From Candidatus Epulonipiscium sp. (GTDB lineage: Bacteria; Bacillota; Clostridia; Lachnospirales; Defluviitaleaceae): 64,000 bases of DNA. Of this stretch, positions 45,830 to 54,622 are shown piece by piece; within the stretch, counting starts at the first letter, position 1, and every line of letters begins with the position of its first letter. The notes under the pieces are model-generated. The model had not been told where the DNA came from and did not search any database. It saw only the letters and a list, made by a program, of their open reading frames with translations. The translations under genes were made by a program, and so were the position numbers. The stretch is from NCBI GenBank assembly GCA_012519205.1, contig JAAYQR010000017.1, positions 1-64,000 on the forward strand, read 5' to 3'.

Positions 45830-47260
45830 ATGGCCACTGATATTATCGTAGATGCAGGTGTTAATCAAATTCGTGTAGGATTGGTAGAAAATCAAAAACT
45901 AGTTGAATTGTATATTGATGATGAAAATAGACATAAAACAGTAGGGAATATATATAGAGGAGTTATTAAGAGGATTCTTCCAGGACTTGAGGCTGCTTTC
46001 GTGGATATAGGTCATAAAAAAAATGCATATCTTGATTTAAGGAAATTACAACAAAACCTAAACAATTCTACTTTAAATATAAAGCAAGGGGAGCATATTA
46101 CTGTTCAGGTAGAAAAAGAAGCAATGGGTATGAAAGGCCCTAAAGTTACATCCAATATTAATATTACAGGAAAGTATATGGTACTTATACCTAGGGAAAA
46201 TTCCATCGGAATATCTAGAAAAATAGAGGATAATACAGAAAGGGAACGTCTAAAAGCTATATTTGAGCAGCATAAAATAGAAAATTGCGGTATCATCATA
46301 AGAACTGATAGTGTGGGTAAAAGTGAAGAAGAATTGATTAAGGAACTAAACTTCTTAAAGCTTAGATGGGCAGAAATAGAAAAAAAGGAAACGTACATAT
46401 TAGCGCCGTCCCTTTTGTATGGAGAAATATCCCTTCCTCTAAAGGCCTGTAGGGATTTATTAACCTCACAAATTAGGAAATATATTGTTAATGATAGGGA
46501 TATCTATGAAGATGTAATAAAATTCATTGGTGCGATATCTCCCCATTTAAAAGACAAAATTCAATACAAAGAGGAATCTAATCTTTTTCAGCACCTTATG
46601 ATAGAAAGTCAAATTGAAAAAGCCTTAAATCGCCATGTATGGTTAAAAAGCGGAGGTATGATTATAATTGACACCACCGAAGCGATGACAGTTATCGATG
46701 TAAATACAGCAAAATATGTAGGTAAAAAAGATATGGAAAAAACCATTTTGAAAACTAATATAGAGGCTTCCATAGAAATTGCAAAGCAGCTAAGACTTAG
46801 AAATATTGGTGGAATAATAATTATCGACTACATTGATATGAAAGACAAGGCAGATAAGAATGCAGTTATTAATGTTCTTGAACAGGAGCTAAAAAATGAT
46901 AGGGTAAAGGCATCTGTATTAGGCATAACGAACTTAGGACTTGTAGAAATGACAAGAAAAAAAACAGGGCCATCTCTTACATCTTTATTATTTAATAAAT
47001 GCCCGCTTTGTGAGGGCAAGGGGATGACACATTCTCTTAAATATATCGGAGATAAAATCCAAAAGGAAATAGACTTTATATTTACTCAAACAATATATAG
47101 TAGGATTACTATAGAAGCAAACCAACAGGTGATAAAATGGTTTAGCTCAAAGGATACATCCTATAAGTCTTTAACTGAAAAAAAATACGGCAAAAAATTA
47201 GAGTTTATAGAAAATAACAATCTTACAAACGAAAAATACAATATTATAAAGGAAAAATAA
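45830..47260 (+). CDS. rng: Ribonuclease E/G family endoribonuclease
   Basis: A 476-residue protein without the long C-terminal scaffold of RNase E, so the RNase G type. It has an S1-like domain (NIYRGVIKRILPGLEAAFVDIG), catalytic Asp residues in IIIDTTEAMTVIDVNT and GGIIIIDYIDM, and a Zn-link motif CPLCEGKG. It probably acts in rRNA processing and mRNA decay. I prefer ATG 45830 (SD GGAG at 45815-45818, rather distant); GTG 45818 would give four more residues. Last gene before the rplU promoter. Confidence 0.95.
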   Translation: MATDIIVDAGVNQIRVGLVENQKLVELYIDDENRHKTVGNIYRGVIKRILPGLEAAFVDIGHKKNAYLDLRKLQQNLNNSTLNIKQGEHITVQVEKEAMGMKGPKVTSNINITGKYMVLIPRENSIGISRKIEDNTERERLKAIFEQHKIENCGIIIRTDSVGKSEEELIKELNFLKLRWAEIEKKETYILAPSLLYGEISLPLKACRDLLTSQIRKYIVNDRDIYEDVIKFIGAISPHLKDKIQYKEESNLFQHLMIESQIEKALNRHVWLKSGGMIIIDTTEAMTVIDVNTAKYVGKKDMEKTILKTNIEASIEIAKQLRLRNIGGIIIIDYIDMKDKADKNAVINVLEQELKNDRVKASVLGITNLGLVEMTRKKTGPSLTSLLFNKCPLCEGKGMTHSLKYIGDKIQKEIDFIFTQTIYSRITIEANQQVIKWFSSKDTSYKSLTEKKYGKKLEFIENNNLTNEKYNIIKEK

Positions 47261-47278
47261 AGGGATTTTGCAAAAACC

Positions 47279-47307
47279 TTGACAATTAGAAGGAGCTATG
47301 ATACCAT
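47279..47307 (+). promoter_or_regulatory. rplU operon promoter
   Basis: TTGACA (47279-47284), 17 bases, TACCAT (47302-47307). It places transcription start just before the L21 leader. Confidence 0.65.
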
Positions 47308-47309
47308 TA

Positions 47310-47394
47310 GTCGGTATGTAGCCGCACGAAGAGGTCGAAACTTCTAGACTTGAAGTACCGTATTCGGCGAGTATCGGTTTAAGGAGGTGTACGA
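47310..47394 (+). ncRNA. Ribosomal protein L21 leader (Bacillota L21 autoregulatory element)
   Basis: The 5' UTR of rplU can fold into a structure with CGGTA/TACCG and GCCG/CGGC pairing around an inner hairpin GAAG...CTTC containing AGGTCGAAA. It ends at the AAGGAGG SD of rplU. It fits the known L21 leader that lets L21 control its own operon. The fold is by eye; a covariance search would settle it. Confidence 0.75.
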
Positions 47395-47706
47395 ATGTAC
47401 GCAATTATTGAAACAGGTGGTAAGCAATATAGGGTCCAAGAAGGAGATATTATTTCTGTTGAAAAACTAGGAATAGCTGATGGTGGGCAAATTACATTTG
47501 ATAAGGTTCTCGCTGTATCTAAAGATGATTCCCTTTCCGTAGGAACCCCTTTTGTAAATAATGCAAGTGTTTCTGCTTCTGTTATAGAAGAAGGAAAAGG
47601 TAAAAAGATCATTGTTTACAAATACAAACCTAAAAAAGGTTACCACAAGAAGCATGGTCATAGACAACCATATACGAAGATTAAAATTGAAGCCATTAAT
47701 GCATAA
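47395..47706 (+). CDS. rplU: 50S ribosomal protein L21
   Basis: A 103-residue ribosomal protein; start [18 protein letters not shown] and end YKKKHG-type tail ([19 protein letters not shown]) are unmistakable. AAGGAGG SD. First gene of rplU-prp-rpmA; likely controlled by its own leader. Confidence 0.98.
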   Translation: MYAIIETGGKQYRVQEGDIISVEKLGIADGGQITFDKVLAVSKDDSLSVGTPFVNNASVSASVIEEGKGKKIIVYKYKPKKGYHKKHGHRQPYTKIKIEAINA

Positions 47707-47708
47707 TC

Positions 47709-48044
47709 ATGATTAAAGTTAATTTTTATTTAAATGATGACAAGCAGTTGGTTGGTTTTAGAATAAGCGGTCACGCATCATATGGTGAATATGGAAAAGA
47801 TATAGTATGCGCTGCTGTTAGTGCATTGGCTATCAATACAGTAAATTCAATAAAACAATTTACAAGGGATTCCATAGAGGTACAAAGTGATGATGAAGGC
47901 GGATTTTTAAATGTGGTTTTACTTAAAAGTCCTAGTGATAAAACCTTATTATTGTTTAATTCATTAGAATTTGGATTAACGAATATTAAAAAAAGATATG
48001 ATAAGAACATTCAGATTTCATATAGGGAGGTGTACTTATGTTAG
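47709..48044 (+). CDS. prp: Ribosomal-processing cysteine protease Prp
   Basis: A 111-residue protease with the catalytic pair His in [13 protein letters not shown] and Cys in [11 protein letters not shown]. Prp removes the N-terminal extension of ribosomal protein L27, which is encoded next and carries this extension. Its ATG is 3 bases after the rplU stop and its end overlaps rpmA by 7 bases. Confidence 0.95.
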   Translation: MIKVNFYLNDDKQLVGFRISGHASYGEYGKDIVCAAVSALAINTVNSIKQFTRDSIEVQSDDEGGFLNVVLLKSPSDKTLLLFNSLEFGLTNIKKRYDKNIQISYREVYLC

Positions 48045-48316
48045 AAATGAACCTTCAGTTTTTTGCAAGCAAAAAGGGAGTAGGATCTTCTAAAAACGGT
48101 CGTGATTCCGAATCTAAAAGGTTAGGAGCAAAACGAGCAGACGGACAATTCGTTAAAGCCGGTAATATATTATATAGACAAAGAGGAACAAGAATCCATC
48201 CGGGCAATAATGTTGGCAGAGGTAAGGATGATACATTATTTGCTTTAGTTGATGGAAATGTTAAATTCGAAAGAAAAGGCAGAGACAAAAAACAGGTTTC
48301 TGTATATCCTGCTTAA
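48038..48316 (+). CDS. rpmA: 50S ribosomal protein L27, with cleavable N-terminal extension
   Basis: A 92-residue protein. The N-terminus [10 protein letters not shown] is the Prp cleavage extension; mature L27 would start at [34 protein letters not shown] is the conserved body. SD GGGAGG; overlaps prp. Followed by a strong terminator. The spo0B gene found after rpmA in Bacillus is absent. Confidence 0.98.
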   Translation: MLEMNLQFFASKKGVGSSKNGRDSESKRLGAKRADGQFVKAGNILYRQRGTRIHPGNNVGRGKDDTLFALVDGNVKFERKGRDKKQVSVYPA

Positions 48317-48336
48317 TTGTAAAAACATATATTTGT

Positions 48337-48370
48337 AAGGTTTCAAATGAATTCATTTGAAACCTTTTTT
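48337..48370 (+). terminator. Terminator of rplU-prp-rpmA
   Basis: AAGGTTTCAAATGAA and its exact complement form a 30-bp perfect palindrome followed by six T residues. Confidence 0.9.
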
Positions 48371-48465
48371 AGTATATAATATTATTTGTACATAATTGTT
48401 ATAATAGTAGATTCCGTGGCGAATAATAAAAAAGTAGAGAAGGATTTTAATAAGAAGGTGATAAA

Positions 48466-49746
48466 ATGTTTGTTGATAAAACAAAAATATTTATACAATC
48501 AGGAAGAGGCGGACATGGGGCAGTATCCTTTAGGAGAGAAAAGTATGTGCCTAATGGAGGGCCAGATGGAGGCGATGGCGGAAAAGGTGGGGATATTATC
48601 TTTGAAGTCGATTCAGGTATGGGTACACTTATGGATTTCCAACACAAAAGACATTATAAAGCACAGCCTGGTGAAGACGGAGGGAAAAAAAGATGCCATG
48701 GTAAAGATGGAAAAGATTTAATTATAAAAGTACCCCCGGGAACCATTATAAGGGAAGCCGAAAGTGGTAAAATTATGGCGGATTTGACTGGAGAAACAAA
48801 AAAGAGGATATTACTTAAAGGCGGTAAAGGGGGCAAAGGTAATCAGCATTTTGCTACTTCTACAAGGCAGGCTCCAAGATATGCTGAAAGTGGGCAAGAA
48901 GGAAGAGAATACTGGGTTATTTTAGAACTAAAGGTTATTGCAGATGTTGGGTTAATAGGGTTTCCTAATGTTGGGAAGTCTACACTTTTATCTGTTATCA
49001 CTAATGCTCAGCCCAAAATTGCAAATTATCATTTTACTACCCTAAATCCAAACCTAGGTGTTGTAGACAATCCGTATGGAAGGGATTTTGTAATAGCAGA
49101 TATACCGGGACTTATAGAAGGAGCCCATGAAGGAGTAGGTCTTGGATATGACTTTTTAAAGCATATTGAAAGAACAAAAGTTCTAGTACATGTGGTGGAT
49201 GCAGCAGGGTTAGAAGAACGTAACCCGATAGAAGATATCGAAAAAATTAATTATGAATTAAAGGCTTATAATGAAGAACTAGCTGGACGACCCCAGATTA
49301 TTGCTGCAAATAAGATAGATATCCCAGGGAGCGAGGAAAATATATCTTTGCTAAAAGAAACTTTTGAGCCTATGGGTTTCAAGGTAATCCCCATTTCTGC
49401 TGCTGCACAAAAAGGCCTAAAACCATTAATGATAGAAGTAAGTAAATTACTAGAAAAAATAGATGCCGAACCTTTAAAGTTTGAAGAAGACTTTGAACTA
49501 TTTGAGGAACCTAAAGAAACTAACGAACCATTTACCATTAATAAATCAAGTGATAATTATTATATTGTAGAAGGAACCGGAGTAGAAAAAATGATAGGAT
49601 ATACCAATCTTGAATCAGAAAAGGGACTTGCCTTTTTTCAAAAATATCTTAGGGAACGAGGAATTATTGATGCCTTAGTGGAAAGTGGTATACAAGAAGG
49701 GGATTATGTAAGAATCTATGATTTGGAATTTGAATACTACAAATAG
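48466..49746 (+). CDS. obgE: GTPase ObgE/CgtA
   Basis: A 426-residue GTPase. It has a glycine-rich Obg fold (residues 1-157; GGPDGGDGGKGGDIIFE), a G domain with GFPNVGKSTLLS, DIPGLIEGAHEG and NKID, and a C-terminal OCT domain (from about residue 350). It acts in 50S assembly and stress control. SD GAAGGTG before ATG 48466. Confidence 0.97.
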   Translation: MFVDKTKIFIQSGRGGHGAVSFRREKYVPNGGPDGGDGGKGGDIIFEVDSGMGTLMDFQHKRHYKAQPGEDGGKKRCHGKDGKDLIIKVPPGTIIREAESGKIMADLTGETKKRILLKGGKGGKGNQHFATSTRQAPRYAESGQEGREYWVILELKVIADVGLIGFPNVGKSTLLSVITNAQPKIANYHFTTLNPNLGVVDNPYGRDFVIADIPGLIEGAHEGVGLGYDFLKHIERTKVLVHVVDAAGLEERNPIEDIEKINYELKAYNEELAGRPQIIAANKIDIPGSEENISLLKETFEPMGFKVIPISAAAQKGLKPLMIEVSKLLEKIDAEPLKFEEDFELFEEPKETNEPFTINKSSDNYYIVEGTGVEKMIGYTNLESEKGLAFFQKYLRERGIIDALVESGIQEGDYVRIYDLEFEYYK

Positions 49747-49794
49747 TGATATGTTCATGCTAACCATTAGATGGAATTTAAGGAGGGAAAATGT

Positions 49795-50088
49795 ATGATT
49801 ACCAGTAAACAAAGGGCATACCTTAGAAGCTTAGCCAATAATATAGAACCTATTTTTCAAATTGGTAAGGGTGGGGTAACTCCTGATTTGACCAAGGGGA
49901 TAGATGAGGCCTTAGAAAAGAGAGAGCTTATTAAGATAAATGTTTTAAATAATTGTATGATGTTACCTAGGGAGGTTTGTGATATACTCCATGAAAGAAC
50001 CCGCTCTGAACCTATTCAGGTAATAGGTAAAAAGATTGTTCTGTATCGAAAATCTAAAGAAAATCCATCAATTGAGTTGCCTAAATAA
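49795..50088 (+). CDS. yhbY: YhbY family CRM-domain RNA-binding protein
   Basis: A 97-residue protein with the CRM motif [20 protein letters not shown] and start [17 protein letters not shown]. It binds pre-50S particles. ATG 49795 is chosen with AAGGAGGG 8 bases before; the frame is open to 49771. It lies between obgE and nadD, as in many Clostridia. Confidence 0.93.
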   Translation: MITSKQRAYLRSLANNIEPIFQIGKGGVTPDLTKGIDEALEKRELIKINVLNNCMMLPREVCDILHERTRSEPIQVIGKKIVLYRKSKENPSIELPK

Positions 50089-50120
50089 CGGTAGATGAAA
50101 TTTATGGGAGGATTATATAT

Positions 50121-50756
50121 ATGAGAAATATAGTTGATGAAGCCAAAACCCCTAAATCTTTAGCAATTATGGGGGGGACATTTGATCCCATTCATTATGG
50201 TCATTTGGTTACTGCAGAGGCAGTCAGATATCAATATAATATTGAGCAGGTTTTTTTTATGCCTACAGGGCAACCGCCCCACAAATCAGATAAAAAAGTA
50301 ACCCATAGTGAGCATAGGTATCTAATGAGTGTATTAGCCACCGCAGCTAATCCCCATTTTAATGTTTCTAGAATAGAAATTGATAGAACAGGTCCAACGT
50401 ACACGATTGATACTATTAGGGATTTGAAAAGGGATTATGGGGAAGATATAGAATTATTTTTTATTACCGGTACAGATGCTCTCCTGCATATTTTCTCATG
50501 GAAAGATGCAGAAGAACTACTAAAATTATGTACCTTTGTAGCTGTTAATCGTCCGGAATACAATATAGAAGAACTTATCCAAAGGATAGAAATTATAAAA
50601 AAATATTATGAGTCTAAGATTCATTTTTTAGAGGTACCTGCTTTGGCAATTTCTTCGACAGATATTAGAAATAGGGTTCAAAAAGGAATGCCTATTAAAT
50701 ATTTAGTACCTGAATCGGTTGAAAACTATATATACAAGTTTAAATTATATGTGTAA
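50121..50756 (+). CDS. nadD: Nicotinate-nucleotide adenylyltransferase
   Basis: A 211-residue nucleotidyltransferase that makes deamido-NAD. [12 protein letters not shown] (HxGH) and [13 protein letters not shown] are the catalytic motifs. SD GGGAGG. Followed 12 bases later by yqeK, a conserved pair. Confidence 0.96.
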   Translation: MRNIVDEAKTPKSLAIMGGTFDPIHYGHLVTAEAVRYQYNIEQVFFMPTGQPPHKSDKKVTHSEHRYLMSVLATAANPHFNVSRIEIDRTGPTYTIDTIRDLKRDYGEDIELFFITGTDALLHIFSWKDAEELLKLCTFVAVNRPEYNIEELIQRIEIIKKYYESKIHFLEVPALAISSTDIRNRVQKGMPIKYLVPESVENYIYKFKLYV

Positions 50757-50768
50757 AAGGATGCAATT

Positions 50769-51350
50769 ATGATGAATTATGATACCATAAGACAAAAACT
50801 CCAATCGGCACTTAGCCCTAAAAGATACAAACACACCTTAGGAGTAGTACAAGTTTCGCAAGAATTAGGGAGTATTTATGGGATGGATAAAGAAAAGATA
50901 TTTTTATCAGCTTTACTCCATGATTGTGCAAAGGATATGCCAGTAAACACCAAAGCAAGATTATGCAAGGAGTATCATATCCCTCTGGATTCATTTATGA
51001 GGGATGATATTGAATTATGTCATAGTTTTTTAGGTGCAGAAATAGCAAAAAGAGAATACAATATATTAGATAGAGAAATATTAGATGCCATAAGATATCA
51101 TACGACGGGGAGAGCCCATATGACAAAACTAGAGAAAATAATCTATCTAGCAGATTATATAGAACCCAATCGTGAAAATTTTGAAGGGTTGGAAACCGTG
51201 AGAAGGCTATCTTATGAGAATTTAGATAAGGCAGTGATATTTGCTCTTATAAATACGATTGAGTACATTAAGAATAATAAAAAAACATTACATCCCTTAA
51301 CCCTACAGGCATTAGATTACTTAACTTCAAAAAAGGAGGAGAAAAATTGA
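50769..51350 (+). CDS. yqeK: HD-domain diadenosine tetraphosphate hydrolase YqeK
   Basis: A 193-residue HD-domain protein with RYKHTLGV, LLHDCAKDM and H...D positions (ELCHSFLGAEIA, RYHTTGR). YqeK enzymes cleave Ap4A into two ADP. SD AAAGGATG. Its TGA stop (51348-51350) overlaps the TTG start of rsfS. Confidence 0.94.
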   Translation: MMNYDTIRQKLQSALSPKRYKHTLGVVQVSQELGSIYGMDKEKIFLSALLHDCAKDMPVNTKARLCKEYHIPLDSFMRDDIELCHSFLGAEIAKREYNILDREILDAIRYHTTGRAHMTKLEKIIYLADYIEPNRENFEGLETVRRLSYENLDKAVIFALINTIEYIKNNKKTLHPLTLQALDYLTSKKEEKN

Positions 51351-51709
51351 GTTTAAATGAAATGATTAGCATCGCCTATAGAGCTTTGGACGACAAAAAA
51401 GCAGAGGATATAAAGATTTTAGATATTCGAGATATAACAGTTATTGCAGATTATTTCGTTATTGCCTCAGGTAGGAATGCAATTCAGGTTCAAGCCATGG
51501 CAGAGGCAGTAGAAGAAGAATTACTTAAACATAAATATCAATTGGTCCACAGGGAAGGTTACCATTCAGCAGGCTGGATTTTAATTGATTTTGGTTCGGT
51601 AGTCATTCATATATTTGATAATGAGGTAAGGGATTTTTATTGTTTAGAAAGATTATGGGGAGATGCTAAGACTATCTCTAAAGAAGAGTTAAAATCTAAT
51701 ATTAAGTAA
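51347..51709 (+). CDS. rsfS: Ribosome silencing factor RsfS
   Basis: A 120-residue protein that binds L14 and blocks subunit joining in starvation. It shows DITVIADYFVIASGRNAIQV, REGYHSAGWILIDFGSVVIHIF and YCLERLWGDA. The TTG start at 51347 overlaps the yqeK stop (TTGA) and has GGAGGAG 6 bases before. The stop codon is in a palindromic terminator shared with dacF. Confidence 0.95.
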   Translation: MSLNEMISIAYRALDDKKAEDIKILDIRDITVIADYFVIASGRNAIQVQAMAEAVEEELLKHKYQLVHREGYHSAGWILIDFGSVVIHIFDNEVRDFYCLERLWGDAKTISKEELKSNIK

Positions 51710-51747
51710 ACGATAAAACGGGCGAATTTTCGCCCGTTTTATCGTTT
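51708..51747. terminator. Bidirectional terminator holding both stop codons of rsfS and dacF
   Basis: Two exact 19-base arms (AAACGATAAAACGGGCGAA and its complement) around TT. Two of the three bases of the rsfS stop (51707-51709) and the whole dacF stop (51739-51741) lie in the arms. Confidence 0.9.
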
Positions 51748-53118
51748 GTGCAAGGACTTAGAAAGGCGGAGCTTATTTTTGGGTAGGTAGTACATGCGCT
51801 TTCTATTTTTAGAGGAATAAATCAAAATCAAAATAAAAAATAACACAAACAAAATTAACACTGTAGCAGCTATCATAATAAATATTCTAATATATTTATT
51901 AGGACTGCTGTGAGGGGTTATTATTTCTTTAACTTGACTTGTGGAAACAGGCTGGGCTTTTTCTATGTTTTCACTTGAAATAAGACTTACGGTACCTAGA
52001 ACTTTATTTTCAAACACAAGGTCCAAATCCCCAATTTCCTCATTTTTATTAATAGGTAGATTTACCTTTTTGGGAGGGGAGATTTTTTTAATTATATCTT
52101 CTTTTGAGGCCTCTTTTGGAAGCACACAAAAAACTTCAGATTGGGCATACACCTCAACATTTTCTTGATGTTCGTTTTCATCGTCATCAAAATAGATAAT
52201 GGGAAAAGTACCCATTGAGGTGCCCTGTTCTATTATAGGGATTAATTTAAAATGATTGAATCCATAATCTAGTAATGTTACTGTATCATCATACATGGCC
52301 TGTTTTTCAGATTTTAGAATAACTGAAATAAGTTCCATATCGCCTCTTTTTGCATAGGTTACAAGGGTATGCATTGCCTCGTCGGTAAAACCAGTCTTAC
52401 CACCTTCACAACCATCATAGTAGGAATTGGGATAAGCCCTTTGGTTAAACAATCTATGTTGATGGGCTAAAGGCCGTGGCTCCTCGACTAAATTGGTTGG
52501 GGGAATCGTATATGTAATGGTTCCTATAATCTCCCTAAAATCGTCATACTTAAGACATTCTCTAGCAATTAAGGCCATATCATAAGCAGTAGTATAATGA
52601 TTTTCATCATGTAATCCATGAGGATTAACAAAATTCGTATTTATAGCCCCTATTTCTTTGGCCCTTCTAGTCATATGCTCACTAAAACCATCAATAGAAC
52701 CATCTATATGTTCTGCTATAGCATTAGATACTTCATTAGCGGACATAAGTACCATCCCATACAAAGCATTTCTTAAAGAAATTTGTTCTCCTTCTCTCAT
52801 TCCTATATGGCTACTTCTCCACTCAATGCTATAAACAGCATCTTTTGAAAAAGTGATAGTATCTTCTAAATTTCCGTTCTCGATAGCCAACAATGTAGTC
52901 ATAATTTTGGTGATGCTAGCAGGAAATTGCTTTTTGTAAATATTTTTTTCGTATATTATAAATCCGGTCTTTGCATCCATTAAAATTGCAGACTCAGATT
53001 GAATAACTGGCTTATTTTGGGCAAAAATTTCAGATGGGGTGCAAATCGTGGATATAACCAAGGAGGTTGATAGCACCAAAATACCCCATGCCCTGCTTAA
53101 AAAACGGGAAATGTGCAT
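51739..53118 (-). CDS. dacF: D-alanyl-D-alanine carboxypeptidase, sporulation DacF type
   Basis: A 459-residue S11 peptidase. A signal peptide (hydrophobic residues ~12-33) precedes the penicillin-binding fold with the Ser/Lys in PASITKIM, SAN in LMSANEVSNA and KTG in GGKTGFT. A beta domain and then a C-terminal membrane helix (FIMIAATVLILFVLFFILI) with a basic end follow. It trims wall or cortex pentapeptides. DacF-like naming rests on family similarity; DacA/DacB are possible. No SD is obvious beyond GAGAGGAG before the ATG. It reads against its neighbours. Confidence 0.87.
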   Translation of the reverse strand: MHISRFLSRAWGILVLSTSLVISTICTPSEIFAQNKPVIQSESAILMDAKTGFIIYEKNIYKKQFPASITKIMTTLLAIENGNLEDTITFSKDAVYSIEWRSSHIGMREGEQISLRNALYGMVLMSANEVSNAIAEHIDGSIDGFSEHMTRRAKEIGAINTNFVNPHGLHDENHYTTAYDMALIARECLKYDDFREIIGTITYTIPPTNLVEEPRPLAHQHRLFNQRAYPNSYYDGCEGGKTGFTDEAMHTLVTYAKRGDMELISVILKSEKQAMYDDTVTLLDYGFNHFKLIPIIEQGTSMGTFPIIYFDDDENEHQENVEVYAQSEVFCVLPKEASKEDIIKKISPPKKVNLPINKNEEIGDLDLVFENKVLGTVSLISSENIEKAQPVSTSQVKEIITPHSSPNKYIRIFIMIAATVLILFVLFFILILIYSSKNRKRMYYLPKNKLRLSKSLHKR

Positions 53119-53172
53119 TATGAAACTCCTCTCTATTTAAAGTACTGTTTAAGTATATCAAAAAAATCAAAA

Positions 53173-53201
53173 TTGGTAAAGAAATGATGATTATCTATTA
53201 T
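53173..53201 (+). promoter_or_regulatory. Possible comEA promoter
   Basis: TTGGTA (53173-53178), 17 bases, TATTAT (53196-53201); an overlapping TATAAT at 53199 has a 20-base spacing. About 20 bases before comEA. Confidence 0.4.
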
Positions 53202-53224
53202 AATAAAAAAGGAGAAATAAGCAA

Positions 53225-53926
53225 ATGAAAAGACAAGCTTTACTTTATGCATGCATTATAATAGTATTTATAATATGTGGAATTTTATACATTAATAATC
53301 GATTATCCTTAATAGATTCCCCAATAAATGAACTAAATTCCTTAGAATACGAGATAGAAGCCGATATTCAGGCTCCTATAGAAGCAGATACTAGTAAATT
53401 AAATCAAGAAAAAATTAAAGAAGAAGTTATTAAGGAAGAGCCTATTAAAGAACAGCCTATTAAAGAAGAAATACTTATGGCAGTTTATATATGCGGAGCA
53501 GTAAATAATCCCGATGTTTATACCCTGAAAGAAGGGAGCCGTATTAAGGATGTAATCGATATGGCAGGCGGGGCCCTAGAGGATGCAGATTTAAACTATT
53601 TAAATCTAGCAGAAAAAGTTATCGATACACAAAAAATTTATGTACCAAAAATAGGAGAAGAAATTGACAAATCCCTCTTAAAAGTGGAAAATAGAGAGGA
53701 GCAGGTTTCTACAATAAATACTAGTAGCAGTGGATTAATAAATATTAATACTGCATCAGCAAGAGAACTTCAAACACTTTCAGGAATAGGTTCTGTAATA
53801 GCTCAAAATATCATTGAGTATAGGCAGTCCAATGGTTCTTTTAGGACGATTGAAGAAATTAAAAACGTATCAAGAATAGGTGATAAGACCTTTGAAAAAA
53901 TAAGAAATAATATTACAGTACAATAG
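53225..53926 (+). CDS. comEA: ComEA family DNA-binding competence protein
   Basis: A 233-residue protein with an N-terminal membrane helix (residues 6-23), a charged linker with a 5-residue repeat (IKEEP), an SLBB domain (VYICGAVNNPDVYTLKEG) and a C-terminal double helix-hairpin-helix domain (INTASARELQTLSGIGSVIA). ComEA binds DNA outside the membrane and passes it to ComEC, encoded 3 kb downstream. SD AAGGAG. Confidence 0.92.
   Translation: MKRQALLYACIIIVFIICGILYINNRLSLIDSPINELNSLEYEIEADIQAPIEADTSKLNQEKIKEEVIKEEPIKEQPIKEEILMAVYICGAVNNPDVYTLKEGSRIKDVIDMAGGALEDADLNYLNLAEKVIDTQKIYVPKIGEEIDKSLLKVENREEQVSTINTSSSGLININTASARELQTLSGIGSVIAQNIIEYRQSNGSFRTIEEIKNVSRIGDKTFEKIRNNITVQ
53414..53473 (+). 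repeat. Four tandem 15-bp units in comEA
   Basis: Four units of the form ATTAAAGAAGAGCCT, with 2-4 differences each, encode IKEEV, IKEEP, IKEQP, IKEEI in the linker between membrane helix and SLBB domain. Copy number may vary between strains. Confidence 0.8.
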
Positions 53927-53935
53927 GAGGATATA

Positions 53936-54622
53936 ATGAAAAATAAAGTTCTAGTTGTTGACGATGAGAAATTAATTGTAAAAGGGATTAAATTTAGTTT
54001 GGAGCAGGAAAACTTACTTGTGGATGCAGCCTATGACGGAGAAGAAGCCTTAGAAATGGCGAAAAAAGATAGGTATGACTTAATTATATTAGATGTCATG
54101 CTTCCTAAAATTGATGGGCTAAATGTTTGTCAACAAATAAGAGAATTTTCTGACGTACCTATAATTATGCTTACTGCAAAAGGTGAAGATATGGATAAAA
54201 TTATGGGGTTGGAATATGGGGCCGATGATTACCTTACAAAGCCTTTTAACATATTGGAATTGAAGGCGAGAATAAAAGCAATTTTAAGAAGGGTGACTCA
54301 GAATGAAAATGTAACGGATAAGAAAAAGATAAAAACCAATGGACTTGAAATGGAAATAAGTAGTAGGAGGGTTTTTGTTGATGAAAAAGAAGTAAACCTA
54401 ACTGCAAAGGAATTTGATATGTTAGAATTATTTGCCTCAAATCCTGGAAAAGTATATAGCCGAGAAAGTCTCTTGGAAACAATTTGGGGGTATGATTATC
54501 CAGGGGATGTGAGAACTGTGGATGTACATGTTAGACGCCTAAGAGAAAAAATTGAAGCAAACCCAAGTCAGCCTGAATTTATCCATACAAAATGGGGAGT
54601 TGGTTATTATTTTAAGGATTGA
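53936..54622 (+). CDS. OmpR-family response regulator
   Basis: A 228-residue regulator. The receiver has VDDEKLIVKG, the phospho-acceptor Asp in LIILDVMLPKIDG, and KPFNILELKARI; the C-terminal OmpR winged helix has LTAKEFDMLELFASNPGKVYSR and VDVHVRRLREKIE. It pairs with the kinase encoded next. SD AGGAGG, 9 bases after comEA. The regulon is unknown. Confidence 0.94.
   Translation: MKNKVLVVDDEKLIVKGIKFSLEQENLLVDAAYDGEEALEMAKKDRYDLIILDVMLPKIDGLNVCQQIREFSDVPIIMLTAKGEDMDKIMGLEYGADDYLTKPFNILELKARIKAILRRVTQNENVTDKKKIKTNGLEMEISSRRVFVDEKEVNLTAKEFDMLELFASNPGKVYSRESLLETIWGYDYPGDVRTVDVHVRRLREKIEANPSQPEFIHTKWGVGYYFKD

Noticed and set aside
48386-48721. Open frame overlapping the start of obgE
   Set aside because: It lies in another frame over clearly coding obgE sequence, and the glycine-rich Obg repeat explains its length.
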